Shown here piece after piece: positions 32,062 through 42,937 of a stretch of DNA of 64,000 nucleotides. Under the pieces are notes generated by a model. That model made no database searches. It saw nothing but the letters and a program-made list of their open reading frames with translations, and had not been told where the DNA came from. Where the stretch lies: positions 124,001 through 188,000 of the forward strand of contig JAWWUD010000111.1 of the NCBI GenBank assembly GCA_033964015.1. Direction: 5' to 3'. Each line of letters begins with the position of its first letter. The stretch's first letter is position 1. Source of the stretch: Scolanthus callimorphus. Its lineage: Eukaryota > Cnidaria > Anthozoa > Actiniaria > Edwardsiidae. Made by a program: the position numbers and the translations under genes.

Positions 32062-33312
32062 AAGAGGCCTTTGTTGATACCCTTCAATGAACTTTGCTAT
32101 GTTTTGAATTCTACGCATTCCCAAGGACCATACCGCATACGTACAGTCGCTGTTGAAGTTCGAATGTCTTATTCTCACGACTTCGCGGGCGAAATCGACT
32201 ATGAACTTACTGGACTCTCAAGGAATCGACATTGGAAACAGTGCCAAGCCCATCGACAACTCCCCAACTTCCTTCTGAAACGGAAGGAACTAACAACTCG
32301 AAACAGGAACTTCTAGTTTGCCGCCTTTTTCGTCTACAATGAATTTCACTTCTAATTTTTGTGTTAGTTTTGATAGAAATTCGCAAAGAATATTTCTTAT
32401 ATTGTAAAATTAATATTATAGAATAGATAGATGTTATTTTATGAGAAAATCGAGTAAAAATGTATAGTAATCTCTCGTTGAGAGGCGAGAGATGGGTGTT
32501 ACGGCGCCGCGTCTGTGAATATTTTAGATGTATGATTAAGATGTTTTGATATGACATGGCTATTTTATATGCTGTACATTCTAGGACATTTTTGTCGTAT
32601 TTAGCTATGTACATATCGCTGTATATTTGTAAATTTTTGGTAAAAAAATACCTTTCTAAGGTGCGAGGAATTTAATAAATGTGTATTTATTATGATGAAT
32701 TATGATTTCTGTTTGTTGCTATTGGGAATAAGCAGACTGTGTGGGTGTAACATGAGTTTGCATTTTTGTGACTTTAAAAACAATCCAGTGTCAGTGCGCT
32801 GTCAGAAACAAATGTTTCAAAGTGAGTTTCCTCTAGAGTACACTTTCTGAAATTTGTGTCTAAAAGTGTTACTTTATACGCGCGATGGCCGACTAAAACC
32901 AAGACGCTAGAATTTCAAGTCCATGCATTTAGGACGTCACGAGTATTTATAAAGCAACTGTTTTGAAATGTATTGAAATGTGCCGGCTTCTTGGTTAAAA
33001 CTCTCGAATTTTCCCAACGATTTTGCCGAACTGTAACTTTCACTTTCGATATAAATATTTTGAATTCATTACTCTCCACGATCTCGAGTCGTGTGAAAAT
33101 CTCGTGACAAAGGACGCGCATTCTTTATTAATCAATGAACAGGTATTGTTTACATTCGTCTTTTTCCGCAAAACCGGAATTTTCCCGCCTAGAAACCGGT
33201 TGGCTATGGCATTATATACCTAGCATTTCTGACCAATCACGTTACTCGTTACCAGCCATCTCTGACACCAGTAAAAATGACCTAGAGAAGCTGGAATCTA
33301 GAGTTTTCCAAT

Positions 33313-35765
33313 ATGGCGGCTGCTGCAGAAAGTCAAGAAACAGAACACGAACAAGAAAAAGATCGCCGTATGTTTTTGAGGATTTCTGAAAGCGGTGTAA
33401 CAATAAAAAGCCAGCAAAGAGATGAACCAGATTTTACTACCGAGAAGAAAATCGAAATACTTCAAGAAATTCGCGAGAAAAATCCATCATCGTTCCTTAC
33501 ACGTTTTGGAAAGTTCCTCCACGAAGAAGATTTAAGTTATTTTAAAGAACTTTACAAAAGTGACCCTGAAAGGAATTACGAAATCGATTTTCGATTAAAA
33601 GAAATCAGGAAATATCTTGATAGTAAAACAAGACACGTTGATGTCCAAAATAGGCGATATAAAGCACTGCAAAGATTAAGTGAAGATAGCAACTTTTTTA
33701 GTGAGGAAGAAATGAGAAGAAGAAATCCCCTGCTGTATGAGCAGTATGTTGGTCAGTATATGACAGAAGAAGAGAAATTGGAAAGGGACCTAGCTGAACA
33801 AGGCAGTGATCCTTCCTTATCTCAAATGATGTTTTACAAGTTTGATGCAGAGAAAACTGAATGGATATATAACTATCAGAAAGAAAGAGAAGAGGAAATG
33901 GAGGAGGAAGAGGAGGATGACAGCAATGATGATGATGATGATGATGATAATATGCATGGACAAGGTGCGCTGACTCCTCACCAAACTAATGAATTCTGAA
34001 TTTTTTTAAAATCAGGCTGCCTTGTAGCCCGCAGCAGCCAACACCACTGGCGCTCGCTGCAGGAGTGAGGCATGTGGGAAGTGCTAGTGGTGTCAGCTTA
34101 TGCAGGCTAGCAGCCTTGTGATACTTTGTAACCAATATGACCTATTGCATGAGTACACATGTTACCCATGTTATGGGATAGACAGTGGGCCAAACCAATC
34201 ATCATTAAGACAATGTCATCTTGGTTATGATATAATCTCACAATACTTCTATTGAACATCACAACAAAGTTTAGGTTTTGATCCGCTAGATTGCAGAATG
34301 TGATTTTTTTTCCTCTTTTTGTCTCGAATAATATCCTTCCGATAAATCTCCTTTATTACAAAACTGTCTGTATAATGATGCATGACCTTGCCAATAATGA
34401 GACACCAGCTAATGTTTCTAATCTTTTTGTGAAGTCGGCACAAATTCATAATTATAATACCAGATCTTCATCTAAGGGAAATTTGTATATTAAACATGCC
34501 AGAACAAATCACTTGAAAAATTCCTTTTCAAGAATTGGTGCAAAAAATCTGGAACAGCATCCCCTCTGCCACTCGATCGCTGTCAAGGAACAATTTAAAA
34601 CACCATATCCATAAATTCATTATGCAAATTTTCAATGAAAAGGATAACTGCATTGACTTGGCCACATTGATCGATAGTTTTCCCAGATAGTATCTGTACT
34701 TACTATTTTTCCTTTTTTGCTGTCTGCTTTTATGTTTGTAAACTTGCTGATACTTTTTAAATTTTATTGCTTACTGGTTATTATTCTCTTTATTTTCCTT
34801 CCTCTTTTTTTTTTTCTTATGTCAATAGAGCTTGTAAATATATACTAATTATATGACATTACTACCCGCCTCGATTAGCCTACTGCTATTGTGGGTAGTA
34901 ATTTGTTTAATATATTTTAAGAAAATAGTAATAAACTGAAACTGAAACTGAAACTGAAACAGAATACCGGACCAATTATTTGAATATGAATAGATTCTTT
35001 TGTTTTATCCTACTTCATTCTTAAAAGAAGAGAGACATGCAAATCACTAGTTGGATATTCTGCAATTACTCTCTCTGATCTTTTACTCACAAAAAATTTC
35101 ATACCCCTTAGAGCAAACACCCTTTTTTGTTGTTGTTGTTTTTGTGCTGTTTTTCCGAGATCTTACAAAAGAGTCAAGGCTTGTTCCATCTAATTTTGCA
35201 ACAATTTTAGGGGACCTAAAACAAGTTGGACAACTTACACAACAGAAAATTTGATTGAGAAGTACTTAAATTATATGGGAAAATTTGGCAAACCTAATTC
35301 CAATTCAATACATTTGGTTTTCGTATTTTCAATTTGCTGGGTGGGCTTGAAATGAAAGCCTGGACCTACACAAGTTCTATTGGTCACATTATTATTAGAA
35401 TTTTACATCTGTTTTATAATGAATTATTTCCAGATGCATCAGGAAGCCCCATTAAGGGAACTCCAACAGAAGCTGAAAAAGCATTCCTAAAGGAAGAATT
35501 CCTGACGGAAATGAAGCAACAGTTTTTATTGGGGAAAGAAGAAGAGTTTGACTACAGTACAGTGGACATGAATGACGATTATGATGATTTGAAAATAAGA
35601 GAAATAGATGAGGAAGAGAAGTACTTTGATGATGACGATGATGATATTTACACTTTAGATGGCATAAACCAATGTTATGGCAATAAACATGATGGTAGCA
35701 ACAACATGGATCAGTCTGATAGCAACAAACTTGATGATGCAACAAACTTGATGATGACAATGTAA
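33313..35765 (+). CDS. CCDC97: CCDC97 orthologue
   Basis: Two exons, 33313-33964 (phase 1 donor gtgcgc) and 35434-35765 (acceptor tatttccag), giving 327 residues against about 343 in human. Exon 1 holds the conserved core: PSSFLTRFGKFL (58-69), QNRRYKALQRL (112-122) and NPLLYEQYVGQYMTEEE (138-154), then a Glu/Asp-rich stretch (about 193-212). Exon 2 has FLKEEFLTEMKQQFLLGKE, FDYSTVD and DEEEKYFDDDDDD, matching the C-terminal CCD97-like domain. CCDC97 is an acidic nuclear protein linked to the SF3B part of the spliceosome (family knowledge, moderately certain). The tail after the acidic run is Asn/Asp-rich and lineage-specific. Candidate AATAAA signals lie at 36004 and 36150. The intron holds a foldback repeat and a LINE 3' fragment. 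Confidence 0.92.
34015..34120. repeat. foldback repeat in the CCDC97 intron
   Basis: GGCTGCCTTGTAGCCCGCAG...CACCACTGGCGCTC pairs imperfectly with GTGCTAGTGGTGTCAGC...AGGCTAGCAGCCTTGTG. About 105 bp hairpin-forming element starting 50 bp after the exon 1 donor. Confidence 0.6.
34250..34961 (+). mobile_element. 5'-truncated CR1/L2-like LINE, 3' end
   Basis: A frame beginning near 34290 reads ILPINLLYYKTVCIMMHDL, then HNYNTRSSSKGNLYIKHART, NSFSRIGAK, then after a one-base frame change IWNSIPSATRS and a stop at 34688-34690. This is the C-terminal end of CR1/L2-type reverse transcriptase ORFs (HNYNTR...SRIGAKIWNSIP). The element ends in AATAAACTGAAACTGAAACT repeats at 34931-34961, a tail typical of these LINEs. 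Inactive. Confidence 0.75.
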
Positions 35766-35802
35766 AAACATGAGCCAAACTGACAGCCACTCAATACACA
35801 AG

Positions 35803-35962
35803 AGATTTCTGCAGAAACCCATTCATGAGAAATGCTGAATGACACAAAAATGGGAAGTGTTCAGAATTCACATGTATAGCTATGGGAAAGCCGAACATTT
35901 CCCATTCTTGTGGCGTGGGAAATTCAGCATTTCTCTTGTATGGGTTTCTGCAGAAATTCCCT
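35803..35962. mobile_element. palindromic MITE in CCDC97 3' flank
   Basis: GAGATTTCTGCAGAAACCCA...GAGAAATGCTGAAT pairs with ATTCAGCATTTCTCT...GGGTTTCTGCAGAAATTCCC. It starts about 40 bp beyond the stop codon and so is likely within the 3' UTR. Confidence 0.6.
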
Positions 35963-36369
35963 GTCATACATGTTGTTTAAATAGCTGCACCATAGCCACA
36001 GTCAATAAACAGGGAAGTTATATTATATTATTGCAGAAATCTCATTAATGTGAAAAAACCTAATACTATAACAGAAAATGTGAACTGTCAAAGAGAATTG
36101 AAGTGTGAGAAGAAGGCAAACAAAATGGTGATGTTTATGTTGGGAAAACAATAAAATGAATCAAAATGAAGTTTTACAGTACAAAACTAAATAATAAACA
36201 TTGTTCAGAAATAGCTGTTAAAAACTTTTATTTCACTTTTATCTCCTAAGATGACTTATGCTTTCGAAAACTATGATGGCCTTTTTCCTAGTTATTGTGA
36301 ATTATAATCTATATCGTTTTAATTTATATTATCCTTGTTTCCTTATGCAAGTAATTTTTAATAATTAAT

Positions 36370-36537
36370 GTGTAATTCCAGAAATTATCCATACCCCACC
36401 ATTGCGGGAATTTACCTTAATGACCTCAATGCTGTGGAATTTCAGTGAAAAATACAGATTGTATGGGAAAAAGAGACCCCAGCCACCTATGTCCAATTCC
36501 CACTGTAATGGGCTATGGATCTTTCCTGGAATCACAG
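36370..36537. mobile_element. MITE family D, copy 1 (TATCCATACCCC ends)
   Basis: GTGTAATTCCAGAAATTATC on the left, right end complementary (GGGCTATGGATCTTTCCTGG then AATCACAG). AAT flanks both sides (36367-36369, 36538-36540). The second copy is at 46394-46584. Confidence 0.65.
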
Positions 36538-37512
36538 AATGGTATCTACATAGCAATGAAACAGGAAAACAATCTTTTTGCCTTATTTGCTATTAATTAG
36601 CAGCAATGCAATTTTGTGCTCTCTGGGCTTGGAAAATAACTCAAAGTAGTTTGAATTCAATTTTAAAAATGGAAATATTTTCATCCTTAACAAAATGATA
36701 GACCTAATTATTTTCAAGTACATCTGTATTTATTACTCAGTTACAGGCATTTTTGCCTGATCTTTTATAGCCAAAACCATTATTTTGTGCTGTGAATTTT
36801 CAAAATGTGGTTTGGACACAGAAAGCCAGGCAACTGCACTAGGCAAAACAAGGCAAAGACCTGATTGGCTTAGATGGTTTACTAGCAGACCAGAAACCCA
36901 AAGCGATGTTTGAAAATGCACAGCATGAAACGACTTTAGCTGTAAAGGATGGGTTACTTTTTTTGTTTCAAAATAGGGGGGTGTATACACAAGGGGCTCA
37001 TTTTCAGAATTTTGACATGACTTTGTTTACAGCTGTTACTAACAGCCTTGGTTTTCTCTACATGTAGTAATAAAAAGGAGGACACATGGAAGGTATGAGT
37101 GAATGATCCAGATTTCACCAGAAAGTGGTTGGTTCATTACTAGGGAAATTACTGAACTGTACAAAAGCCACAATATTATATGATCAATCATTTTTTTCAT
37201 TTCGATTGATCATTTTACCCATTTGGATAACTAAGGTGTCCTTTGGTTGTTGAAAATGATCACATTACAAAGAAGTGTGCTATTGCAATATCATGTGATC
37301 ATTTTGATTGACTGACATGGTCACATGACGTAACTGAATGGGTAGGGACGATCGATCCACATGAAATACAAATTGATCATTCATGGGTGGTTTAGTAATT
37401 TCAATAATAATGATGATAGTTAATGGTGTTCTCAGCACCTCTTGGACAAAACCAGTCCTGTATACAGCAAAAGACTATAAGTTAATAAGAGTACTGTAGA
37501 ATAGTGTTATTA

Positions 37513-39833
37513 TCAACTTTTCTTCACAGCATTTCTTGCATCATCTTCGGAATCTTGAAGTTCTGAAATAAAGACAAAAGAAATATTATTTTTTTAACAT
37601 ACAATTTACTACATGACTTGTATATCATTCTAATCTGAACCAGGTTAAGATAACTTACCTTTAAACTTTTCTGTAATATGCAGGAGGAATAAGATGTTTG
37701 ACCCATCTTCCACTCTCAATTGACCCCTTGTATCTCAATATGTTTAAAAATATTCACAGGCCTGACACACCTATATCCCACTTTTGCAAATGTTCTGGGG
37801 TAAAGATTTTGGAAGGAAAAAAAAAACTCTTGGCCAACAAATGTTATCATGACTTACTTTTGATTAATTATACTTTGTCATATTATTATGAAAATATGAA
37901 GCCAATTAGATTTCAGTAATTTTGGTGATTGTTTTTAGACTGTTTCATATTTTCAGGAACATATTTTGCAAGTTCTTTCCTGTGGAATGCAAAATGGCTG
38001 AGTAACAAGGCAGTGTGGGGTCATTTTCCCTCAGGTATTTTGACATAGCCAGGGTTTGAGATAGTGCCAACACAGGCATTAAATTTTGTTTAACTTAGAC
38101 ATAAATAGCCACTGTTTTCATTTTTTGCGTGTGTCCATCTAATGGATTTGAGCATAGATTTCTCAGACGAATTATGCCTATATTGTTAGTCCAGGGCATA
38201 AAATTATTACTATAATTATTTCTTAACTTTGAGCCCTGTAATACTTCCAATATCATTTTATTAGCTAATAATATTATTGGGTTGGTCCCTGCCACCCCAT
38301 AGTACACAGTTCTGATTTAATGTTACCTCGGAAAGGAGCATTCAGGTAGACTGGACTAGATGGAGCATCTGGCTCTGGGCGAATCCATTCCTTTGGAAGA
38401 CATTTTAGCAAGAAAGGGAAATAGGAGCCTGCATTTGCGAGTCTGTTAACCCAATTAGGAATTGGCTTGCCACATAATGTCTAAGAAAACAAGATCCACA
38501 TGAACATTTGTCAGCTTAGAAATAAAAAAAAGAATAAGAACACATACAAGGCAGGGTTGCAAAATCTGTGAGGGCATGCATGCTTTTGCAACTAAACTTT
38601 ACTCAATCTTGTGACTAAATTCTTAGTTAGTACTTTGTAACCCATAGTTGTAGAATGTTACTAAAAATTGAAACTATTGGTACAAATGCAACCATCCAGC
38701 CCCAAAAGAGTCTAAATGGTTCCTATGAATTAATTTCTAGAAATATGATATAGCCTATCTTCATTCTTTTACCTGAGTGAATTCCGTGGTGAAATGATTA
38801 CAATTCCTGATAGGAAAAAAATAAAAATATAAAGATAGATTATTATTTAACAAAACAATACTGTTCCCATCGAAGTGATTTGAATCACAATTTATGAATA
38901 ATGTTATCCAATCATATTACCATACACCCAATACACTACTAACATACTTATCTACTAGATGATATGAGACCCCTGTATATCTTGAGCCCATCTCTCTTAT
39001 CATATCATCAATGTCTTCAGAACTGAATTCTGTTGTACCTATAGTAATTGACTCTCTAAAATAGGAAAACAAAAAATAATAATAACAACAACAATAATAA
39101 TAATAATAGAGGATATTACATGGCTGCACAATGCTCATACGTGAGATACATTTTCAACTGACTAGAAGATAAAATTTGTATCTCCAAGCGGCCATGTAAT
39201 TTTCTGTTTATTACAGTGTTGGGGGTATCAGATGTTTTTGCAACCTGTGGGGAAGTTGCCTTCAGATTCAATTGAAAAATAAAAACTTAAACAAGATCTA
39301 AAATACTAATAAAAAATCATGCCCATAGTGCCATACCATACATAGAGGATATTACATGGCTGCACAACTCTCACTCGTGATATACATTTTCAACTGTATC
39401 TCCAAGTGGCCATGTAATTTTCTGTTTATTGTAATTTTCTGTTTATTATATAAACATCAATGAAATAATAATAATAATTAGAAAATAACACCTATGTTGT
39501 ATTGTGAATGTGCGCATTCTGATTGGTTAAAAAGCGTGTTTGTAAGAGTCCTGAGAAACACGATTGTCACGCAACGCTGTCGCGCGTGTGTATGTTATTT
39601 TCTAAAAGCAATAAAAATACTTTCCGTGTGCTCTCTGGTTTCTTACAAACACTCGGGAATGTTGGTCGAACTGATAAAACTGATAAAACGGATTCGCACA
39701 TTGGGCACATCCACGAGGTGGCTCTTCGTCCCGTGCGTCTGTGAAGTGTTTTAGTTAGACCTGAAGACCTGTATCAGCATCCCAGGGTTCTTTTACGTCC
39801 CCCTCGAAATGGATATGGAAGCGGAGGGAGACG

Positions 39834-39864
<31 letters not shown>

Positions 39865-42530
39865 TAAGGAAACACAAGCTTTTTATAGCCCACAATGAAG
39901 CCTAAGCTCTATTCACGGCAGGAAAGAAGAGAAAGAATTTCCACGTCCCTGCCGGGAATCGATCCCGGGCTACAGCGGTGAGAGGCGAGCGCCGTAACGC
40001 TGCGCCACACATGTTTCCCACGTGGATTCCATGTTTCCCACGTAACGCTGCGCCACCCGTGTTTCCCACGTTTCCCACATGTTTCCCACACGTTTCCCAC
40101 ATATTTCCCACGTTTCCCATGTGTTTCCCATGTTTCCCACGTGTTTCCCACACGTTTCCCACGTGTTTCCCACGTGTTTCCCACCTTTCCCACGTGTTTG
40201 CCACGTGGATTCCATGTTTCCCACGTAACGCTGTGCCACCCGTGTTTCCCACGTGTTTCCCATGTGGATTCCATGTTTCCCACGCAACGCTGCGCCACCC
40301 GTGTTTCCCACGTTTCCCACATGTTTCCCACGTGTTTCCCACGTGTTTCCCACATGTTTCCCACATGTTTCCCACGTTTCCCATGTGTTTCCCACATTTC
40401 CCACGTGTTTGCCACATGGATTCCATGTTTCCCACGTAACGCTGCGCCACCCGTGTTTCCCACCATAAGAAATACCACATTTTAATTTTATTTGAGTTTA
40501 AACCTAAAAATGGACTACAGGCAAGTGTGTTATTTTCATATGTGATGTTTAATAATAAATTATTATAATAAAATGTACTGTCTATTAAGTGATTACTGGT
40601 TGCAGGTTTTAGTAAATTAATGCATTAATTGACAACTTACCTAAATCTAAAATCTGGGCCCAACATTTCAGCACACTTTGGGAACATGTCAAATATCCCT
40701 GACCACTCATATGGATGTCCTCCATATGCATATTCTGTTAACCATAAATGACTTTTGTCAGCACAGATGCTACCAGTACTTGAAAAAGCCAAACTGTCAC
40801 AATATTTTCTACTTTAACGTCTCTGTAAAGGTAAAAATTCAAAAATCCCTAGATAGAGATAGAGTCCTATAGATATGAAGTTGTTCATTTTCGTGAAGTT
40901 TCAATTTTTCTTGTATTTTTAAGACCCAGTCTTGCTCTTGACAATGGGGGACACTATTAACTGAGCTGTCATTATTAATAAGGATGTCTCAAAGGGTCAA
41001 AAAAATTTTTCAGATCTAATATGTGATATTATGTAACTCAGTGAAACTTCACACTAACTACCAATTGAGAATATAAGTCTTGTGGCAAGCCCTTTAAGGA
41101 TTTAATAACCATTCACTTCTATTTACCCACTGTGCTACAGAGCAAATTCAGATGAACAAATAACAATTTGTTGTAGCTGTATGTTATGTCTGTAACACTG
41201 CGCATTATTGACATCAATGCCAATCATATCTCATTTAATGACAGCACAAGCGCTTGCATCAGAAGCAAATAAGATTACAAATAGGAATTGGAAATCATGA
41301 TTATGCCCATCACATAAATAATGTAAAGTGAAATTAATGCTTGTACCCTAATAGACAATGCCCATTTGCTATGTTTTCATACACAAATTTATTTTTAATT
41401 GACCAATCCCTGTAACTTTGGCCACAATCCGTCTGACCTCCATACAAACACTGTAAAAATATGCAACATTTGAGGCCCATTTGCTCCAAATTATTGTACC
41501 AAAACTTTCAGAAAATCTTAGTTTTGAACTATTCTAACTATAGCATAAGAGATTTGAAAGGAAAACTAAGGCATTAATACCGTACTTCCAACTGCTAAAA
41601 TGCAGGGATGGATCAATTGCTAAAGTATTTAACATGAACAATTTTGAGTCTTGATTTGGAGGCTGATGTTACGAAGTAAGGTACAGATAGTGACATATGG
41701 GTGTCTGAACAAAATACAGCAGCCAGCAATATGTCAGAATTGATTAAAATTATTTTCATTTTGCTTTTCTTTAGCTCAATGTGTATTTTCTTCGAGCAGA
41801 TGGTCAGGAATTTAAAATAACGCTGTTACTTTATACCAATGAATTGATTGCTAAGGCACATGATTTTTAATACCCCAAAACTGAACAAATTAAAAAGATG
41901 TTTTCTATGTCGATAAAATAGCGAAAACAGAGTGTTAATTAGGCAGGATCAGAGAAATATTAATCTTTTTTAGAATAGCTTGAATAGAGTTTTACACATT
42001 GATTATTTGGAAAAAACATGGCATTATTGCCCCCTTATCTGGACAAGATAAACATTTTACTTCGCACGCAAATGCACTACTTAATATGTTAGCTTACTAC
42101 TTCAAGCAAAAAATTATGTTTTTAATATACAGAAAACATATCACTCAATAAAAAATGTTTCAGCCATATAAGTTCGCTGATTGAATATTGAATTACTTTG
42201 CTCAAAATAGTGACGCAAAAATCATTATCACTAAAGACCACTAAAGATATGATAAAGCAGGAAACTAAGGTACGAAACTCACCTTTTCCATGAACGACAA
42301 CGCCAGAATGAAACACTCCAAGGCCAATATTAAAAGTATAGTTGTTAATCCAGTACTGAAATAAGAATTATATGTCATAATTGAAGAAATAGCCAAACGA
42401 GAATTGCGATACATGTGGCGAGCAGATGAAATCATTTCCTCAAATTTGTCGCGTTTGAGAGTCAATTTGTTCCGGTTTGCTTCCAACATACCATGTCATA
42501 AACATTCAGGAGGACTGGATATTTAGGCAT
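37513..42530 (-). CDS. DESI2: DESI2 orthologue (PPPDE-domain isopeptidase)
   Basis: Seven coding exons on the minus strand: 42530-42492, 42355-42283, 40734-40641, 39055-38948, 38806-38773, 38480-38327, 37562-37513. Phases agree at every junction, giving 183 residues (human about 194). PPPDE-family cysteine isopeptidase; DESI enzymes remove SUMO, and DESI2 has also been described as a deubiquitinase. Landmarks: VYDMYW (10-15), catalytic His in GVFHSG (H29), EYAYGGHPY (38-46), catalytic Cys in KNCNHF (C107), then [13 protein letters not shown] and LKCLPKEW as in DESI2. The C-terminus after the domain is short and charged. The start ATG follows GGATCCAAA and encodes [13 protein letters not shown]. 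All catalytic residues are present and there is no frame damage. It is divergent from COX20. Confidence 0.94.
39115..39418. mobile_element. two MITEs with ATTACATGGC ends in a DESI2 intron
   Basis: 39115-39200 and 39351-39418 both begin ATTACATGGCTGCACAA and end GGCCATGTAAT, sharing CATTTTCAACT and GTATCTCCAAG. The first follows an AAT microsatellite (39080-39108). Confidence 0.6.
39770..40015 (-). mobile_element. tRNA-derived SINE with conserved central domain (DESI2 intron)
   Basis: Read on the minus strand: A box TGGCGCAGCGTTACGGC (39991-40007), B box GGATCGATTCC (39955-39965), then the central phrase CTTTCGGATGAGACAATAAA followed by CCGAGGTCCCGTC (39833-39868). The central phrase matches that of the SINE at 11.7 kb although the heads differ. 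Confidence 0.75.
40009..40462. repeat. GTTTCCCACGT minisatellite incorporating the SINE A box
   Basis: About 40 degenerate 11 bp units GTTTCCCACGT/GTTTCCCACAT, interrupted by GGATTCCATGTTTCCCACG and by five copies of GTAACGCTGCGCCAC. The latter is the complement of the pol III A box of the adjoining SINE. Every frame is open, which explains the long predicted frames here. Many CACGTG motifs. Confidence 0.85.
40735..42282 (-). other. DESI2 intron 2
   Basis: 1.5 kb intron between the exons encoding FHSG and [11 protein letters not shown]-rich, no repeat or nested gene recognised. Confidence 0.5.
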
Positions 42531-42937
42531 TTTGGATCCCTGTGTGTTTCTCTCTGTTAATTCTATTCCTATTCTAGCATTTTCGTAGATAAAAAGCTAG
42601 ACTTTTCGAGAATATCGCGACTGAAAGAACCGGATAATTTAAATGCGTTTTTGTCTCGAAATCCCCGCCATCTTTGATGCGCATCACCGCTGGTCACTGT
42701 GAATGATTTATATTAGAGAAATATCCACAGGAGTCCCATGCGCCTCATTTAAAAGAAATCGAAATGATCTATTCATACAATTGATACAATATTCTAGCAA
42801 AAATAAAACGAAGATATACAAATTTATATATGCAACTAAAAGAAATGTCGGAGAATGCTTGATAGAGTTCCTTTAGAATTTTTCATCCATCTGGCATAAT
42901 TTGAGCCTACAGTGTAATTCCAGCAGTCTCTTTCATC
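42531..42937. promoter_or_regulatory. shared divergent promoter region of DESI2 and COX20
   Basis: The two initiation codons are 407 bp apart on opposite strands with no other feature between. No TATA box stands out, and CGCCATCTTTGATG and CATCATGGCGTCC resemble YY1-type CCAT sites common in TATA-less housekeeping promoters. Confidence 0.6.

Noticed and set aside
34291..34614. Separate gene inside the CCDC97 intron
   Set aside because: The frame is the end of a LINE reverse-transcriptase ORF with a frame change and a short-repeat tail.
39902..40485. Overlapping frames of up to 192 residues rich in GKHVGNTWE or [10 protein letters not shown]
   Set aside because: Generated by the 11 bp GTTTCCCACGT array plus SINE in a DESI2 intron.
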